A stretch of DNA of 38,214 nucleotides from Shewanella surugensis (GTDB lineage Bacteria; Pseudomonadota; Gammaproteobacteria; Enterobacterales; Shewanellaceae). The position numbers and the translations under genes are program-made. Position 1 is the stretch's first letter; each line of letters begins with the position of its first letter. Where the stretch lies: positions 1-38,214 of the forward strand of contig NZ_JAKIKS010000049.1 in the NCBI RefSeq assembly GCF_023284005.1, read 5' to 3'. This document shows positions 1 to 8,887 of the stretch, in pieces. The notes beneath the pieces were generated by a model. That model saw only the letters and a program-made list of their open reading frames with translations, was not told the DNA's origin and made no database searches.

Positions 1-1
1 A

Positions 2-109
2 GCCAATGCTGAATTTTTAATTAACATGAGGCCAAGAAAGGCGTTAAACTTTCTCAGTCCTTATGAGTTTTTAACAGGTAAACGTGTGTCGCTTATTGCT
101 GAGATCTAG
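2..109 (+). CDS. IS30-family transposase, C-terminal end (cut by window edge)
   Basis: The reading frame is open from the window edge to a TAG at 107-109 and encodes the last 35 residues of a transposase. The stretch NMRPRKALNFLSPYEFLTG is the characteristic end of IS30-family DDE transposases, where the conserved N-x-RPRK-x-LN-x-x-x-P segment closes the catalytic domain. The rest of the element lies outside the window, so whether it is intact cannot be judged. I could not recognise a terminal inverted repeat in the 120 bases after the stop. Confidence 0.8.
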   Translation, partial: ANAEFLINMRPRKALNFLSPYEFLTGKRVSLIAEI

Positions 110-233
110 GAGTCATGGCGTGTGGGTGAGGTTGGCGTACCGTGTTGGAGATAGATTGGCATCCTTGCCAATATAAAATGGATGAGTTCTCAGAGTTCAA
201 AGCTAGAGATTAATGGTTAAATGCGGATAAAAA

Positions 234-686
234 TCAACCGATACTAAATTCAAGTTCAAAACCGTTTATTGCCCCCGCTGACCAGTCCTTTTTATATAAG
301 CTGACATTAGTTTTTTTATAGAGGAATCGGATATCCTCTCCATGCTTAATGGCGTGAATAATACGAGGATCTAACGGACGGTCAAAGACGTATAAATAGA
401 GATCTTTAGCACATGCCAACAAGTATTCTTTATCGGCTGGCATGTAAGCGACATTATTAATGTTTAAGATCAATCTAAAGGTATGACACTGGGTTTGATT
501 GCCTGCAATGTAATAAGCAATGTGATTGGGGTGTTCTGTTGTTTCTAAGTTGAGATAAGAGGAGCCTGAATAATAAAGGTCGGGATATTGTTCATCTTGT
601 CTATATTCATAACATACTAGGGTTTTAGATCGGTATTGAAATAATTCTCCTGCTTGCTTTGGGGCATATTTTACTAATGCTTCCAT
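234..686 (-). CDS. Hypothetical protein, 150 residues
   Basis: This is an unrecognised soluble protein without signal peptide or membrane segment. An in-frame ATG lies seven codons further upstream (707), but the ATG at 686 is preferred because a strong ribosome binding site (AAGGAG) ends 7 bases before it and would lie inside the longer reading. The protein is rich in Tyr, Leu and Asn, with many short hydrophobic strands, suggesting a mixed alpha/beta fold. It stands alone between an IS30 end and a chemotaxis receptor and shares a strand with the latter, but a gap of about 210 bases separates them. No function is proposed. Confidence 0.7.
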   Translation of the reverse strand: MEALVKYAPKQAGELFQYRSKTLVCYEYRQDEQYPDLYYSGSSYLNLETTEHPNHIAYYIAGNQTQCHTFRLILNINNVAYMPADKEYLLACAKDLYLYVFDRPLDPRIIHAIKHGEDIRFLYKKTNVSLYKKDWSAGAINGFELEFSIG

Positions 687-897
687 TTTTATCTCCTTCA
701 GATTCATTTTCCAGTACTGCTTACAGTATTTAACTAATTGGCAACATTGTTACGTTAGCAAGTAATGTGGGGATCGACAAGCTCAAGTCGCTTTCTACTT
801 GTTGAAGATAAAATGAATTCATGGAAAATAAGAAAACGTTTATTGATCTCAACTATTTGTTATAGTTTAATATATTGAAAAATTATTCAAAACCTTA

Positions 898-2805
898 TTA
901 TTGAATATTAAAAAAGGTTATCAGTTCATCTAAGGTATGAGTTTGTTGCTTTAATGTTTTAACTTGTTGTTTAATCGAATCTAAGCCATTGGCATTTTGA
1001 TCGGTGATATCTTTAATTTTTAAAATATTATGATTGATTTCTTCAGCAACAGAGGATTGCTCTTTAACGCCCACGGACACTTTAGCATTAGTATCGGATA
1101 TGACGTATATGGCATCTGCAATATGCTTGTATGCTTTACCGGATTGATTTGAGAGTTCAACCACTTCGTAGCTACGTTCAGTTGACTGTTCCATGACGTT
1201 AACAACATTGGAAGCTCCAGTTTTTATTGCGTTAATGATGAGGGTGATATCTTCTATTGAGTCTTGCGTTTTTTGTGCCAAGCTACGGACTTCGTCCGCG
1301 ACAACGGCAAAACCTCGACCTTGTTCCCCGGCTCTCGCAGCTTCGATAGCGGCATTGAGTGCGAGTAAATTAGTTTGATCGGCAATTTTGCCGATGACAC
1401 TCAAAATACTGCCGATATTTTTGACATCATCATCGAGTTTATTAATCACACTATAAGCTGAAATCATCTCATTAGAGAGGGTTTCCATTGAACTGATGGT
1501 ATTGTGAACCGCGATATTGCCTTTGTTAGCAGCATCATTGGCTTGTTGACTTTGGCATGTTGCTTCGTTGGCACTGTCAGCGATATGACCCGCTGCCATC
1601 GACATTTCATTGATTGCAGCGGCAATGTTTTCGGTTTCCACTTGTTGATGTTTCACATGGTATGTTGATTCTGAAATAAAAGCGTTAATCGAAGTGCCAG
1701 AGTCAAGTAATACATTAGAGACTTTTTTGAGTTGTATGATGATACCGAGTAGGGAGCTTGCAGAGGTATTGAGTGCACTATTGAGGGTATTAAATTCATC
1801 ATCCCCTTTAATGGTAATATGTTGCGTTAGATCACCCTGTGCTATTTTTTGAGCAAAATGGACCGATTTATTTAGCGGTAACATGATGGAGCGCACTAGC
1901 CAAACACAGAGTACTAAACTCAGTAAAATGACAAAAGCAATGATGAGATACATGACTGTCTTGGCATTGTGATGCACAGTCAATGTTATTTTTGTTTCAG
2001 ATTGAATCAATTGTGCTGTTTTGTTAGATGCGATATTGGCACGACTAATAGTATGCTCAATAATGGATTTCATTTCTAAGTTATATTGGTGTTTTTTGTT
2101 AAACAAGCTGTTATAACGACCGATGAGTTCAATCATATCACTTATTTCATGGCGTATATCCTTTGTCATTTTTACTCTTTTCAGGTTGTCGAACATATTA
2201 TCAAGACTCGTCATTATGATGATAATGTGTTGTGAATGTTCCCCTGTAGGGTGATCATTATATTTCCAGACAGCAATGCGTAAATCATTAAAGCGATTCT
2301 TTAAGGCTTTAATGTGAGGAGTAAGCTGATTGTTTACCTTTGAAGGTGATGTTTCAACGGAGGATAACAGTTTATCGAGCCTGGAAGTGAGTCTTTCAGC
2401 TGCTTTATCGACATCGATTCTGACATTTAATATATGATAAAAAACATGAGTTAGATCATTGAACTGGTTGTTGAAGGTCTTAACCTCTTTGATTATTTCA
2501 TCAATAGTTTGTTGACTTTTTTCAACTTTCATTTGTTTTTTAACATTGTTTAGTGTCGATAATGAATGGTTAATTTCTTTTTCAGCTTCTTTTTGGAAAC
2601 GAATATCTTCGTTGATAATGAAATTTGATTGAGCGAGGCGTGCTTGATAAAGATTATTATTGGCATCTTTTAAGTCCAAAAGAATAATACGCTGAAGTGC
2701 GAGTTTATCCATATTGACATTAGAAAGAATACCAATCACTAAAATAAAAAAAATCATGAAAATAAGTGTGATGTAGAGTTTTTTCTTTACCGTTAAATTT
2801 ATCAT
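898..2805 (-). CDS. Methyl-accepting chemotaxis protein
   Basis: A 635-residue transmembrane chemoreceptor that would control CheA kinase activity and so flagellar switching. The order is: short cytoplasmic start, first membrane helix at about 10-30, a periplasmic helical domain at about 31-283, second helix at about 284-304, HAMP linker at about 305-357, and a long cytoplasmic signalling coiled coil. The diagnostic hairpin tip ([19 protein letters not shown], then [12 protein letters not shown]) sits at about 477-508. The periplasmic part of about 250 helical residues fits a four-helix or helical bimodular sensor better than a Cache domain. There is no C-terminal NWETF-like tether for CheR/CheB. 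The ligand is unknown. It lies about 10 kb from the flagellar block and is not in an operon with it. Confidence 0.95.
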   Translation of the reverse strand: MINLTVKKKLYITLIFMIFFILVIGILSNVNMDKLALQRIILLDLKDANNNLYQARLAQSNFIINEDIRFQKEAEKEINHSLSTLNNVKKQMKVEKSQQTIDEIIKEVKTFNNQFNDLTHVFYHILNVRIDVDKAAERLTSRLDKLLSSVETSPSKVNNQLTPHIKALKNRFNDLRIAVWKYNDHPTGEHSQHIIIIMTSLDNMFDNLKRVKMTKDIRHEISDMIELIGRYNSLFNKKHQYNLEMKSIIEHTISRANIASNKTAQLIQSETKITLTVHHNAKTVMYLIIAFVILLSLVLCVWLVRSIMLPLNKSVHFAQKIAQGDLTQHITIKGDDEFNTLNSALNTSASSLLGIIIQLKKVSNVLLDSGTSINAFISESTYHVKHQQVETENIAAAINEMSMAAGHIADSANEATCQSQQANDAANKGNIAVHNTISSMETLSNEMISAYSVINKLDDDVKNIGSILSVIGKIADQTNLLALNAAIEAARAGEQGRGFAVVADEVRSLAQKTQDSIEDITLIINAIKTGASNVVNVMEQSTERSYEVVELSNQSGKAYKHIADAIYVISDTNAKVSVGVKEQSSVAEEINHNILKIKDITDQNANGLDSIKQQVKTLKQQTHTLDELITFFNIQ

Positions 2806-2836
2806 TACATTCCAGTTTCATTATATTCAAATAACA

Positions 2837-2854
2837 TTAAAGAATAATCTTTAA
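2837..2854. promoter_or_regulatory. Palindrome upstream of the chemoreceptor gene
   Basis: The arms TTAAAGA and TCTTTAA are perfectly complementary around a 4-base spacer, 32 bases upstream of the receptor start codon. The position suits an operator or a 5' leader hairpin. The surroundings are AT-rich, so chance is possible. Confidence 0.25.
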
Positions 2855-3121
2855 ATTTAATATCATGTTGTTGATTTTTCTGTTGAAAGGTGAGTTTCTT
2901 ACCAATTATTCTTTATTGAAGTCAATAACGGTATTAGCCATACGTCGATGAAATTATTATTGAAAATGATTTATTCTAATGTTTAATATATTGATATGAC
3001 TGGATAGGTTACTCATGATTAAGAGCGAGAAGCGATAGACTTTACATATTCATGAGTCAATTTCAATCTTGTTATAAGATCGGAGTCATAGGGATGAACA
3101 TGGATAATAAGCGGTGAGATA

Positions 3122-3553
3122 ATGAAAAATAAATCCCTATATTACAATGACATTGGAATTATTGGCTGGTGAACAGTCGTTAACTTATAGGGCAATACGG
3201 CACAACGTTTAGCGGGATATACCGTCGTGGATATTCTATTGATGAGTCACTATGTCAATGTATGGATAGTGTTGGCTGGCGTGGTTTGATCAGCTCTTTG
3301 TATTATTGTGCTCATTTATTTTAGCATGTTAGTAGCATTGACTTTGTTATTGTCACCTATTTATAGCGTTATAGTGGCAGATTATTTAATTAAAAGACAA
3401 AAGATTAATATTAACGTGCTTTATTCAGATAATCATAATGGTCGATATTATTATGGGTATGTTTATACTATGTTAGCTTTGATTTTCGAAGGGAATCTTC
3501 CCTTTTTTACTGTGAATATGATGGGACTTACTTTTCTTAAAGGCTTTGATTAG
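3122..3553 (+). pseudogene. Remnant of a membrane permease, possibly NCS1 nucleobase/allantoin type
   Basis: The longest open piece (3308-3553) encodes hydrophobic helices and the segment LSPIYSVIVADYLIKRQKIN, then a short tyrosine-rich stretch. This resembles the late helices of NCS1 permeases, where a helix ends in a (V/M)xxADYxxxRR-like motif. The same frame reads back through an in-frame TGA just before 3308 to a stop at 3188 and keeps coding character. A possible original start (MKNKSLYYND, 3122) lies further upstream in another context. The full family has about 12 helices and 430-500 residues, so most of the gene is gone. The family assignment is an inference from short motifs. It is followed 93 bases later by the GMC oxidoreductase gene, which suggests a former uptake/oxidation pair. 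Confidence 0.45.
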
Positions 3554-3645
3554 CCATTGATACTGTTCATCGATTTTATCCATTTTTATGATTGAATTAA
3601 TGCAGTTTATGCTATTGGTTTATTTGTCAATAACAAGGATATGTT

Positions 3646-5298
3646 ATGTATGATTATATTATTGTCGGAGCAGGATCTGCAGGATGTGTGCTCGCTAACC
3701 GTTTATCAGCAAACCTAAATGTGAATGTATGCTTAATAGAGGCTGGCCCAAAAGATACGCATAAAGCGATCCATTGGCCTTTTGGCATTTTATGGATGAT
3801 GAGAAGTAAGGTACTCAATTGGCATTATTATACTCAGTCAGAGAAACACCTTAATGATCGCCGTTTGTTTTGGCCCAGAGGAAAAACATTAGGGGGCTGT
3901 AGTGCCAGTAATGCCATGATTTATACTCGAGGACATCACAAAGATTATGATCATTGGTCTGCATTAGGCAATAAGGGCTGGAGTTATGCAGAGATGCTGC
4001 CCTATTTTAAGCGTGGTCAACATCAAGAAAGAGGGCCTGATGATTTTCATGGTATTAAAGGCCCCCTCAATATACAAGATATAGAAGTAAAAAATCCTTT
4101 ATCTCAAGCTTTTGTTATGGCAGGCGTGCAAGCGGGCTATAAAGACAATTATGATTTTAATGGGAAAGATCAAGAAGGTGTGGGTTTTTATCAAGTTACG
4201 CAAAAAACAGGTAAACGTTGTAGTGCCGCAGTGGCGTATTTAAGGCCAGCACAGAAGCGAGCTAACTTGCATATTATTGATCAAGCATTGGTATGTCAGC
4301 TTGAGTTTGAACATTCTGAGGACCCACAACAGGTGACGGGGGTGTGCTATTCACGGAAAGGTCATCGTTATCATATTCGAGCGAAGTGTGAGGTTATTGT
4401 GTGTGGCGGTACATTAAACAGCCCTCAATTATTGATGTTATCGGGTATTGGCGATAGACATGTTCTCAAGCAACATGGGATAGTTGTGAAACATGATTTA
4501 CCTGGGGTAGGCAGAAACCTTCAAGATCATTTAGATATTATGTTGGTTTATCAATGTACTCAAGCGGTATCTTATGGACTGACACTTAAGAATATATTGA
4601 GCCATTCGGTGTATAATCTTTATCAACATATTGTTAAACACCGCGGTTATTTTAGCAGTAATGGTACAGAGGCAGGTGGGTTCGTTAAATCTGCACCCTC
4701 ACTCGATATTCCAGATCTACAATATCACTTTTGTTGTTTAAAATTGCGTAATCATGGTTGGGATTGGCGATTCATGATAGGGGAGGGATATTCTTTACAT
4801 GTGTGTGAATTGAGGCCCAAAAGTCGAGGTTTTATTACGCTGAATAGCAGTGATCCTGAAGATAAGGTGAGTATTGAGGCTAATTATCTTAGTCGATCAG
4901 AAGATCTTGATAAAATGGTTGTTGGCGTTAAAGCGTGTTTACACTTGCTAGAACAGCCAGCTTTCAAACCATATCAAGGTAAACGTTTAGTGCCTGATCA
5001 TGCGCTTAAAACTGATGATGATATTCGTCAATTTATTCAGGCCGCGGCAGAGACAATTTATCATCCTGTGGGCAGTTGTAAAATGGGGAGCGATAATATG
5101 GCTGTGGTCAATGAACGTTTACAAGTGCATGGAATTCGAGGCCTCAGAGTCGTCGATGCGTCAATTATGCCGACGTTAATAGGGGGGAATACGAATGCTC
5201 CGACCATGGCGATTGCAGAAAAAGCGGCGGATATGATCCTTGAACAATATGGAATAATGTCGGGGGGCAGAAATAGTGATGATGTGTATGATAGTTAA
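3646..5298 (+). CDS. GMC-family FAD-dependent oxidoreductase (choline/alcohol dehydrogenase-like)
   Basis: A 550-residue flavoenzyme that oxidises an alcohol with FAD. The dinucleotide-binding loop GAGSAGCVLANRL is at about 8-20. GMC signature 1 (GKTLGGCSASNAMIYTRG) is at about 85-102. Signature 2 (GTLNSPQLLMLSGIG) is near 255-270. The active-site histidine motif HPVGSCKMG begins near 473, and the C-terminal NTNAPTMAIAEKAADMI is intact. Length and motifs fit the BetA/AlkJ branch, but no betB, betI or alk genes are adjacent, so the substrate cannot be named. The start at 3646 has AAGGAT 5 bases upstream. The only linked gene is a broken permease on the same strand, and nothing in-frame follows for more than 500 bases. 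Confidence 0.9.
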   Translation: MYDYIIVGAGSAGCVLANRLSANLNVNVCLIEAGPKDTHKAIHWPFGILWMMRSKVLNWHYYTQSEKHLNDRRLFWPRGKTLGGCSASNAMIYTRGHHKDYDHWSALGNKGWSYAEMLPYFKRGQHQERGPDDFHGIKGPLNIQDIEVKNPLSQAFVMAGVQAGYKDNYDFNGKDQEGVGFYQVTQKTGKRCSAAVAYLRPAQKRANLHIIDQALVCQLEFEHSEDPQQVTGVCYSRKGHRYHIRAKCEVIVCGGTLNSPQLLMLSGIGDRHVLKQHGIVVKHDLPGVGRNLQDHLDIMLVYQCTQAVSYGLTLKNILSHSVYNLYQHIVKHRGYFSSNGTEAGGFVKSAPSLDIPDLQYHFCCLKLRNHGWDWRFMIGEGYSLHVCELRPKSRGFITLNSSDPEDKVSIEANYLSRSEDLDKMVVGVKACLHLLEQPAFKPYQGKRLVPDHALKTDDDIRQFIQAAAETIYHPVGSCKMGSDNMAVVNERLQVHGIRGLRVVDASIMPTLIGGNTNAPTMAIAEKAADMILEQYGIMSGGRNSDDVYDS

Positions 5299-5379
5299 GC
5301 CATTATGATTCTTTAAGATCTTGTTTAAAAATCAAATTAAGAGAAAATGGCTATTTTTAGTGGTATTCTTATTTATCGG

Positions 5380-5541
5380 TTATGTTTTTATTATGTTTTT
5401 ATTATCGGTATCGACACTGATATCGTTATTGTTGAGTTGAGCAAAGCATCCTTTAAACGGTATTGACTCTATAGTGTCTTTAATTTTAAGATTTTGTTGT
5501 TTAAGGAAATATTCAATATCTTCATCTAAGTTACACGCCAT
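5380..5541 (-). CDS. Possible small protein, 53 residues
   Basis: A short frame starting MACNLDEDIEYFLKQQNLKI with GAGG about 9 bases before the ATG and ending at a TTA (complement) at 5380-5382. The composition is balanced, with acidic and amide residues and two cysteines, and a helical first half. No family was recognised. It is the only coding-like signal in the roughly 550 bases between the GMC gene and the zinc-ribbon gene. It may be real but could be chance in an AT-rich spacer. Confidence 0.4.
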   Translation of the reverse strand: MACNLDEDIEYFLKQQNLKIKDTIESIPFKGCFAQLNNNDISVDTDNKNIIKT

Positions 5542-5725
5542 AATATACAACCTCATTTCGTTTTTATATTTTATTCTTATTGTAGAATTCGATTTATAGC
5601 ATGAAATTTTATTTTGTCAAAGGGTTTGAATGTTATTAATTGTATCATTATTGAGCAATGACTCTTATTTTACAGGGTATTGAAATAAATTTTATTAAGA
5701 TAAACTAAGTGGTTAGTCTTTTACG

Positions 5726-5769
5726 TGAAGTAACATTTATTGAGCATTTACTCCATTAATGTTACTTCA
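5726..5769. repeat. Perfect 12-bp inverted repeat with 20-base spacer
   Basis: TGAAGTAACATT (5726-5737) and AATGTTACTTCA (5758-5769) are exact reverse complements. The element lies in the spacer between a possible small gene and the zinc-ribbon pseudogene, both on the minus strand. The long spacer and lack of a T-run argue against a simple terminator. A dimeric regulator site or the footprint of a small mobile element are possible. Confidence 0.4.
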
Positions 5770-5850
5770 TGTTTCGGAAAGTGAAATATCGATGACTCAA
5801 ATGGGTGAGAAATGAGTCGCTGATCCTAGATGATGGACTTAGAAAAAGGG

Positions 5851-6371
5851 TTAAGGGTTAAGTATGTATAAAAATGAGTGGATCCGTTTAACGTGTTCAA
5901 TCCGTTCGGCTAGGGCTTCTTTGGTTTCTAAATGTTGGATGTGACCTCGGTACTCTGAGCTGTGAATGATGCTTTGTTCGAATGCTTCCGCTGCATTGTT
6001 TCTATCGGCTTTTGTAGGGAAAAGCTTCCTGATTTTTCCAGTTCACCGTAATCAAACCAAAATCCACCACAGCCTAGACATTCATCAACTTCAATGACTT
6101 TTTTAGGATTGTAATTAGGACTGTAATAATGTCTGAGCATGACAATATCAACACATTTTTGGCAGTGAATACGCTGAGTTAAATTGAGTTGTGGCGGTTG
6201 AAATTGTTTAAGATGATCGGCTAGTACACTGCCACGACGTTCACTTTTTTCATCGAAATACAGAAGTTCTAAGTGATCGAAAAAAACACCGCCACAGGTT
6301 TCAGATATATCGACAGTAATTCCACCAACGTTAACAGCCTTGAGGGGCACACCTGTTCTCGGGCATGGCAT
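5851..6371 (-). pseudogene. Zinc-ribbon (zf-TFIIB domain) protein, frameshifted
   Basis: The start MPCPRTGVPLKAV and the two cysteine pairs (CPRTG...CGGVFFD and CQKC...CLGCGGFWFD) match bacterial zf-TFIIB-domain proteins, which have paired zinc ribbons and no well-defined role. The first frame runs through GELEK and then changes into unrelated sequence ending at 5928. In the neighbouring frame the family-like continuation (IRKLFPTKADRNNAAEAFEQ) follows directly and stays open to a stop at 5851-5853. The shift maps to the five-T tract 6033-6037 (plus strand), where one more base would restore a protein of about 173 residues. It is either a recent frameshift or a homopolymer sequencing error. 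Confidence 0.75.
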
Positions 6372-6451
6372 ATGAATCCTTTCAATCGTTAATTTTGTTT
6401 ACGTTTTACCATGTCATTATTTTGATTTATGCTTCTCTTTTCGATTGCGGC

Positions 6452-6478
6452 TTATGATCCCTAAAATAGGGATCATAA
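6452..6478. terminator. Perfect 12-bp hairpin at the dedA break point
   Basis: TTATGATCCCTA and TAGGGATCATAA pair perfectly around an AAA loop. The stop codon of the truncated dedA gene (6473-6475) lies inside the right arm. No T-run follows on either strand, so it is not a textbook terminator. It may be the natural end hairpin of the former operon or a scar of the deletion that removed the end of dedA. Confidence 0.45.
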
Positions 6479-6900
6479 TGGAAATCGTCGCCAATTCATG
6501 GCGGCAATACCAGCAACAAAGGGGGCAAACGTTCGAATGATGGGAATGAAACGAGCAAAAATAAGGGCGAGTTCACCATAGCAGTTATAGAAATGATGCG
6601 CTTTTTGAAGGTAAAGGGGGTTAAACCAGCGAGAACGAGGAAAATGAAATATTTTAGGGCCGATCCATCTTCCTGTTAGGTAATTCACTGTATTACCTAA
6701 AATAGCGGCAAAAATCCAAGACGATAATAATATATAAATATTGAGTGAGCCAGTGCTGGCAAGATAGCCTACGGCTAATAATAAAGAGTCTCCAAGTAAG
6801 AAGGGCAAAATAACCAAACCTGTTTCACCAAAAATAATCAGAAAAAACACTAGATACGACCAATACCCCATATGACTAACTAGACTATTGAGGTGTACAT
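6473..6900 (-). pseudogene. DedA-family membrane protein, truncated at the 3' end and probably damaged at the start
   Basis: DedA proteins are integral membrane proteins of about 200-220 residues implicated in undecaprenyl phosphate and lipid recycling. Here 132 residues can be read from an ATG at 6871: GYWSYLVFFLIIFGETG, then the motifs LPFLLGDSLLL and FARFIPIIRTFAPFVAGIAAM. The frame stops right after NWRRF, where family members continue with about 60-70 residues including the last helices. In frame upstream of 6871, family-like codons (VHLNSLVSH) extend to 6898 without a start. An ATG at 6898-6900 is one base out of frame, as if a single G was lost. The gene is most likely non-functional. 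Confidence 0.7.
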
Positions 6901-7105
6901 TTCAGTGCAAAACAAAATCGATGAAAAAGGCAAGATATTGCATAGAATGATTATTTCTTAAAAAAGAATAATACCTAGCTTTTACCTGTTACTTCTTATT
7001 CTTATCATGATAATTAGAGAGTGTTTATACTATAATGTATTGTAGTATAATGAAATTTTTAATGTTAGCATGAAATTAAATATTATTTAAACTAGAGAGT
7101 TCATC

Positions 7106-7639
7106 ATGAGCCCTGAATTAATAACGGAACATTTTATCATTAGAGCCTTGGCACCAAATGATCTATTGGCCTTTAGCCAATATCGGTCGATGCCGGAGGT
7201 TGCACAATATCAAAGTTGGGGGGAAGATTATAGCTTGTCTGACGCAAAAGCTTTATTAGAGGGGACGGATTACGCACATTTTGGACAAGAAGGCCATTGG
7301 TATCAATTAGCGATTGCCGATCGTGAGTCTGAGGTATTGTTTGGCGATTTAGCGGTGCATTTTATTGATGAGCAACAGGTCGAGATAGGGTTTACATTAG
7401 CGCCTCAATATCAAGGTAAAGGTATTGCTTGTGAAGCGGTTAATACTTTATTGGCTTATTTATTTAATACGTTGAATAAACATAGGGTGATTGCCATAAC
7501 GGATACGAAGAATCGACCTTCTTGTCAGTTAGTTGAAAGGCTTAATTTCCGTAAAGAAGCGCATTTTATGCAGAATGTATTTTTCAAAGGGGCATGGGGA
7601 GATGAGTATGTCTACGCTATGTTAAAATCTGAATACTAA
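7106..7639 (+). CDS. GNAT-family N-acetyltransferase (RimJ/RimL-like)
   Basis: A 177-residue acetyl-CoA-dependent acyltransferase of the RimJ/RimL type. The start TEHFIIRALAPNDL is the usual first strand and helix. The central strand EIGFTLAPQYQGKGIACEA (about 95-113) carries the acetyl-CoA-binding Q/R-x-x-G-x-G/A signature (QGKGIA). A late segment with AITDTKNRPSCQLVERLNF is the typical N-x-x-S-xx-L-x-E-x-x-GF acceptor region with N, S and E retained. Length is normal for the family. The substrate (ribosomal protein, antibiotic or small amine) cannot be told. It is transcribed alone, and a hairpin follows four bases after the stop. Confidence 0.9.
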   Translation: MSPELITEHFIIRALAPNDLLAFSQYRSMPEVAQYQSWGEDYSLSDAKALLEGTDYAHFGQEGHWYQLAIADRESEVLFGDLAVHFIDEQQVEIGFTLAPQYQGKGIACEAVNTLLAYLFNTLNKHRVIAITDTKNRPSCQLVERLNFRKEAHFMQNVFFKGAWGDEYVYAMLKSEY

Positions 7640-7642
7640 GAA

Positions 7643-7658
7643 CACGGCTTGAGCCGTG
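7643..7658 (+). terminator. Hairpin after the acetyltransferase gene
   Basis: CACGGCT and AGCCGTG form a 7-bp GC-rich stem with a 2-base loop, starting 4 bases after the stop. The tract that follows is T-rich but interrupted (TGCTTGTCTCT), so it would be a weak intrinsic terminator. Confidence 0.5.
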
Positions 7659-7862
7659 CTGCTTGTCTCTATCAGTGTCGTTATTACGTATGAGTACCCG
7701 TCTAGATAATATATCGATAAATATTTCTGCACCAAGTAGGACATTAGATGTATGATGGTGACGGGTAACATAATGATTTAAAATGAAATAAATGGTGTTC
7801 TGACCGTCATTATTTCGAGGTGAATGTTAATTCAATCGATGACGAGAAAAATATCAGTATCA

Positions 7863-8765
7863 TTAAATATGAGTGAGTTTCTCTTTAAATAAATCTGAAA
7901 TAAAATCTAAAAAGGCATTGATTTTAGGTATTTTAGCACGATTTTTTGGATAAAGGACATAAAGATGTACTGATTCCATTGTCCAATGAGGGAGTAGTGG
8001 TATGAGTGTCTTATCGATTAACTCAGACTGGCACATGTATTCAGGTAGTATGCTAATACCAAGTCCTTCAATTGTCATTTGCTTGAGTAGAGAGAAATCG
8101 TTAATCACGAGCTTTGGCTTAATGCTCATGGTGTGCAATATCTTATTTGAAAATAGTTGTAGTTTCTCTTCTTTGATTAAATGACTCATTAATAGTAAAT
8201 CATGCGCGAGTAGTTCGTTAATATCTTCAGGTATAGATGATTGGCTGAAATAGCGTGGACTCGCGAAGAACTTTCTTTGTGTTGTTCCTAGTTTTCTTGC
8301 GATTAATGAAGAATCATCGAGTTTACCCACACGGATCACCAAGTCATATCCTTCTTCAATAAAGTTGACTCTTTCATTGAGTAATAGGAGTTGTAGGTTG
8401 AGATCTGAGTATCTTGATAGGAAACGAGATAAAGCAGGTTGGATTATTTGTTGGCCTATGGTAACGGAAACGCCGACTTTTAGCGGTCCTTTAATAAGGT
8501 GGATAATTTCATTTACTGAAGCTTCTGCTAAGTCGATTTCTTCATGAATACTCTTGCAATGAGTTAAATAGCGGGTACCTGCTTCAGTTAAATGCTGTGA
8601 GCGAGTTGAGCGCTCTAGTAATGTCACATTTAGTCTTTGTTCTAATCGAGATATCTTACGGCTCACATTCGCTTTAGGTATGGCTAACCTCTCTGCAGCC
8701 AAGGTAAAGCTACCCGTTTCAACTACTGCGAGAAAGGCCATCATGTCGTTAAGATCTTGCTTCAT
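7863..8765 (-). CDS. LysR-family transcriptional regulator
   Basis: A 300-residue LysR-type activator/repressor. The winged helix-turn-helix is at about 5-62, with the usual pattern MAFLAVVETGSFTLAAERL, ISRLEQRL and LLERSTRS. The effector-binding domain occupies about 90-295 and includes the conserved VSVTIG and GLGISILPEY segments. It belongs to the AaeR/DmlR-like branch by overall look. It is divergent from the pirin/isochorismatase-like pair with a 122-base shared upstream region, the standard layout for a LysR protein regulating its neighbour and itself. Confidence 0.93.
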   Translation of the reverse strand: MKQDLNDMMAFLAVVETGSFTLAAERLAIPKANVSRKISRLEQRLNVTLLERSTRSQHLTEAGTRYLTHCKSIHEEIDLAEASVNEIIHLIKGPLKVGVSVTIGQQIIQPALSRFLSRYSDLNLQLLLLNERVNFIEEGYDLVIRVGKLDDSSLIARKLGTTQRKFFASPRYFSQSSIPEDINELLAHDLLLMSHLIKEEKLQLFSNKILHTMSIKPKLVINDFSLLKQMTIEGLGISILPEYMCQSELIDKTLIPLLPHWTMESVHLYVLYPKNRAKIPKINAFLDFISDLFKEKLTHI

Positions 8766-8769
8766 ATTA

Positions 8770-8781
8770 TTAATCGATTAA
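8770..8781. promoter_or_regulatory. Possible LysR operator in the divergent promoter region
   Basis: TTAATCGATTAA is a perfect 12-bp palindrome five bases upstream of the regulator start codon. LysR sites are usually T-N11-A dyads lying between divergent genes, and this is the clearest dyad in the 122-base gap. A second partial match (GAACGATTAA) lies nearer the pirin gene at about 8852-8863. The assignment is by position only. Confidence 0.35.
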
Positions 8782-8887
8782 ATTGTTGTTGAAATTGAGA
8801 TTATATTATCAATAATCACCTATTTATAAAACAATAGCATTTATTTATGATTGAACGATTAACTATAGAATATATCAGGACGTCGCT

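Noticed and set aside
5725..5770. The 5726-5769 inverted repeat as an intrinsic terminator
   Set aside because: The 20-base loop and absence of a T-run make it unlikely to terminate transcription.
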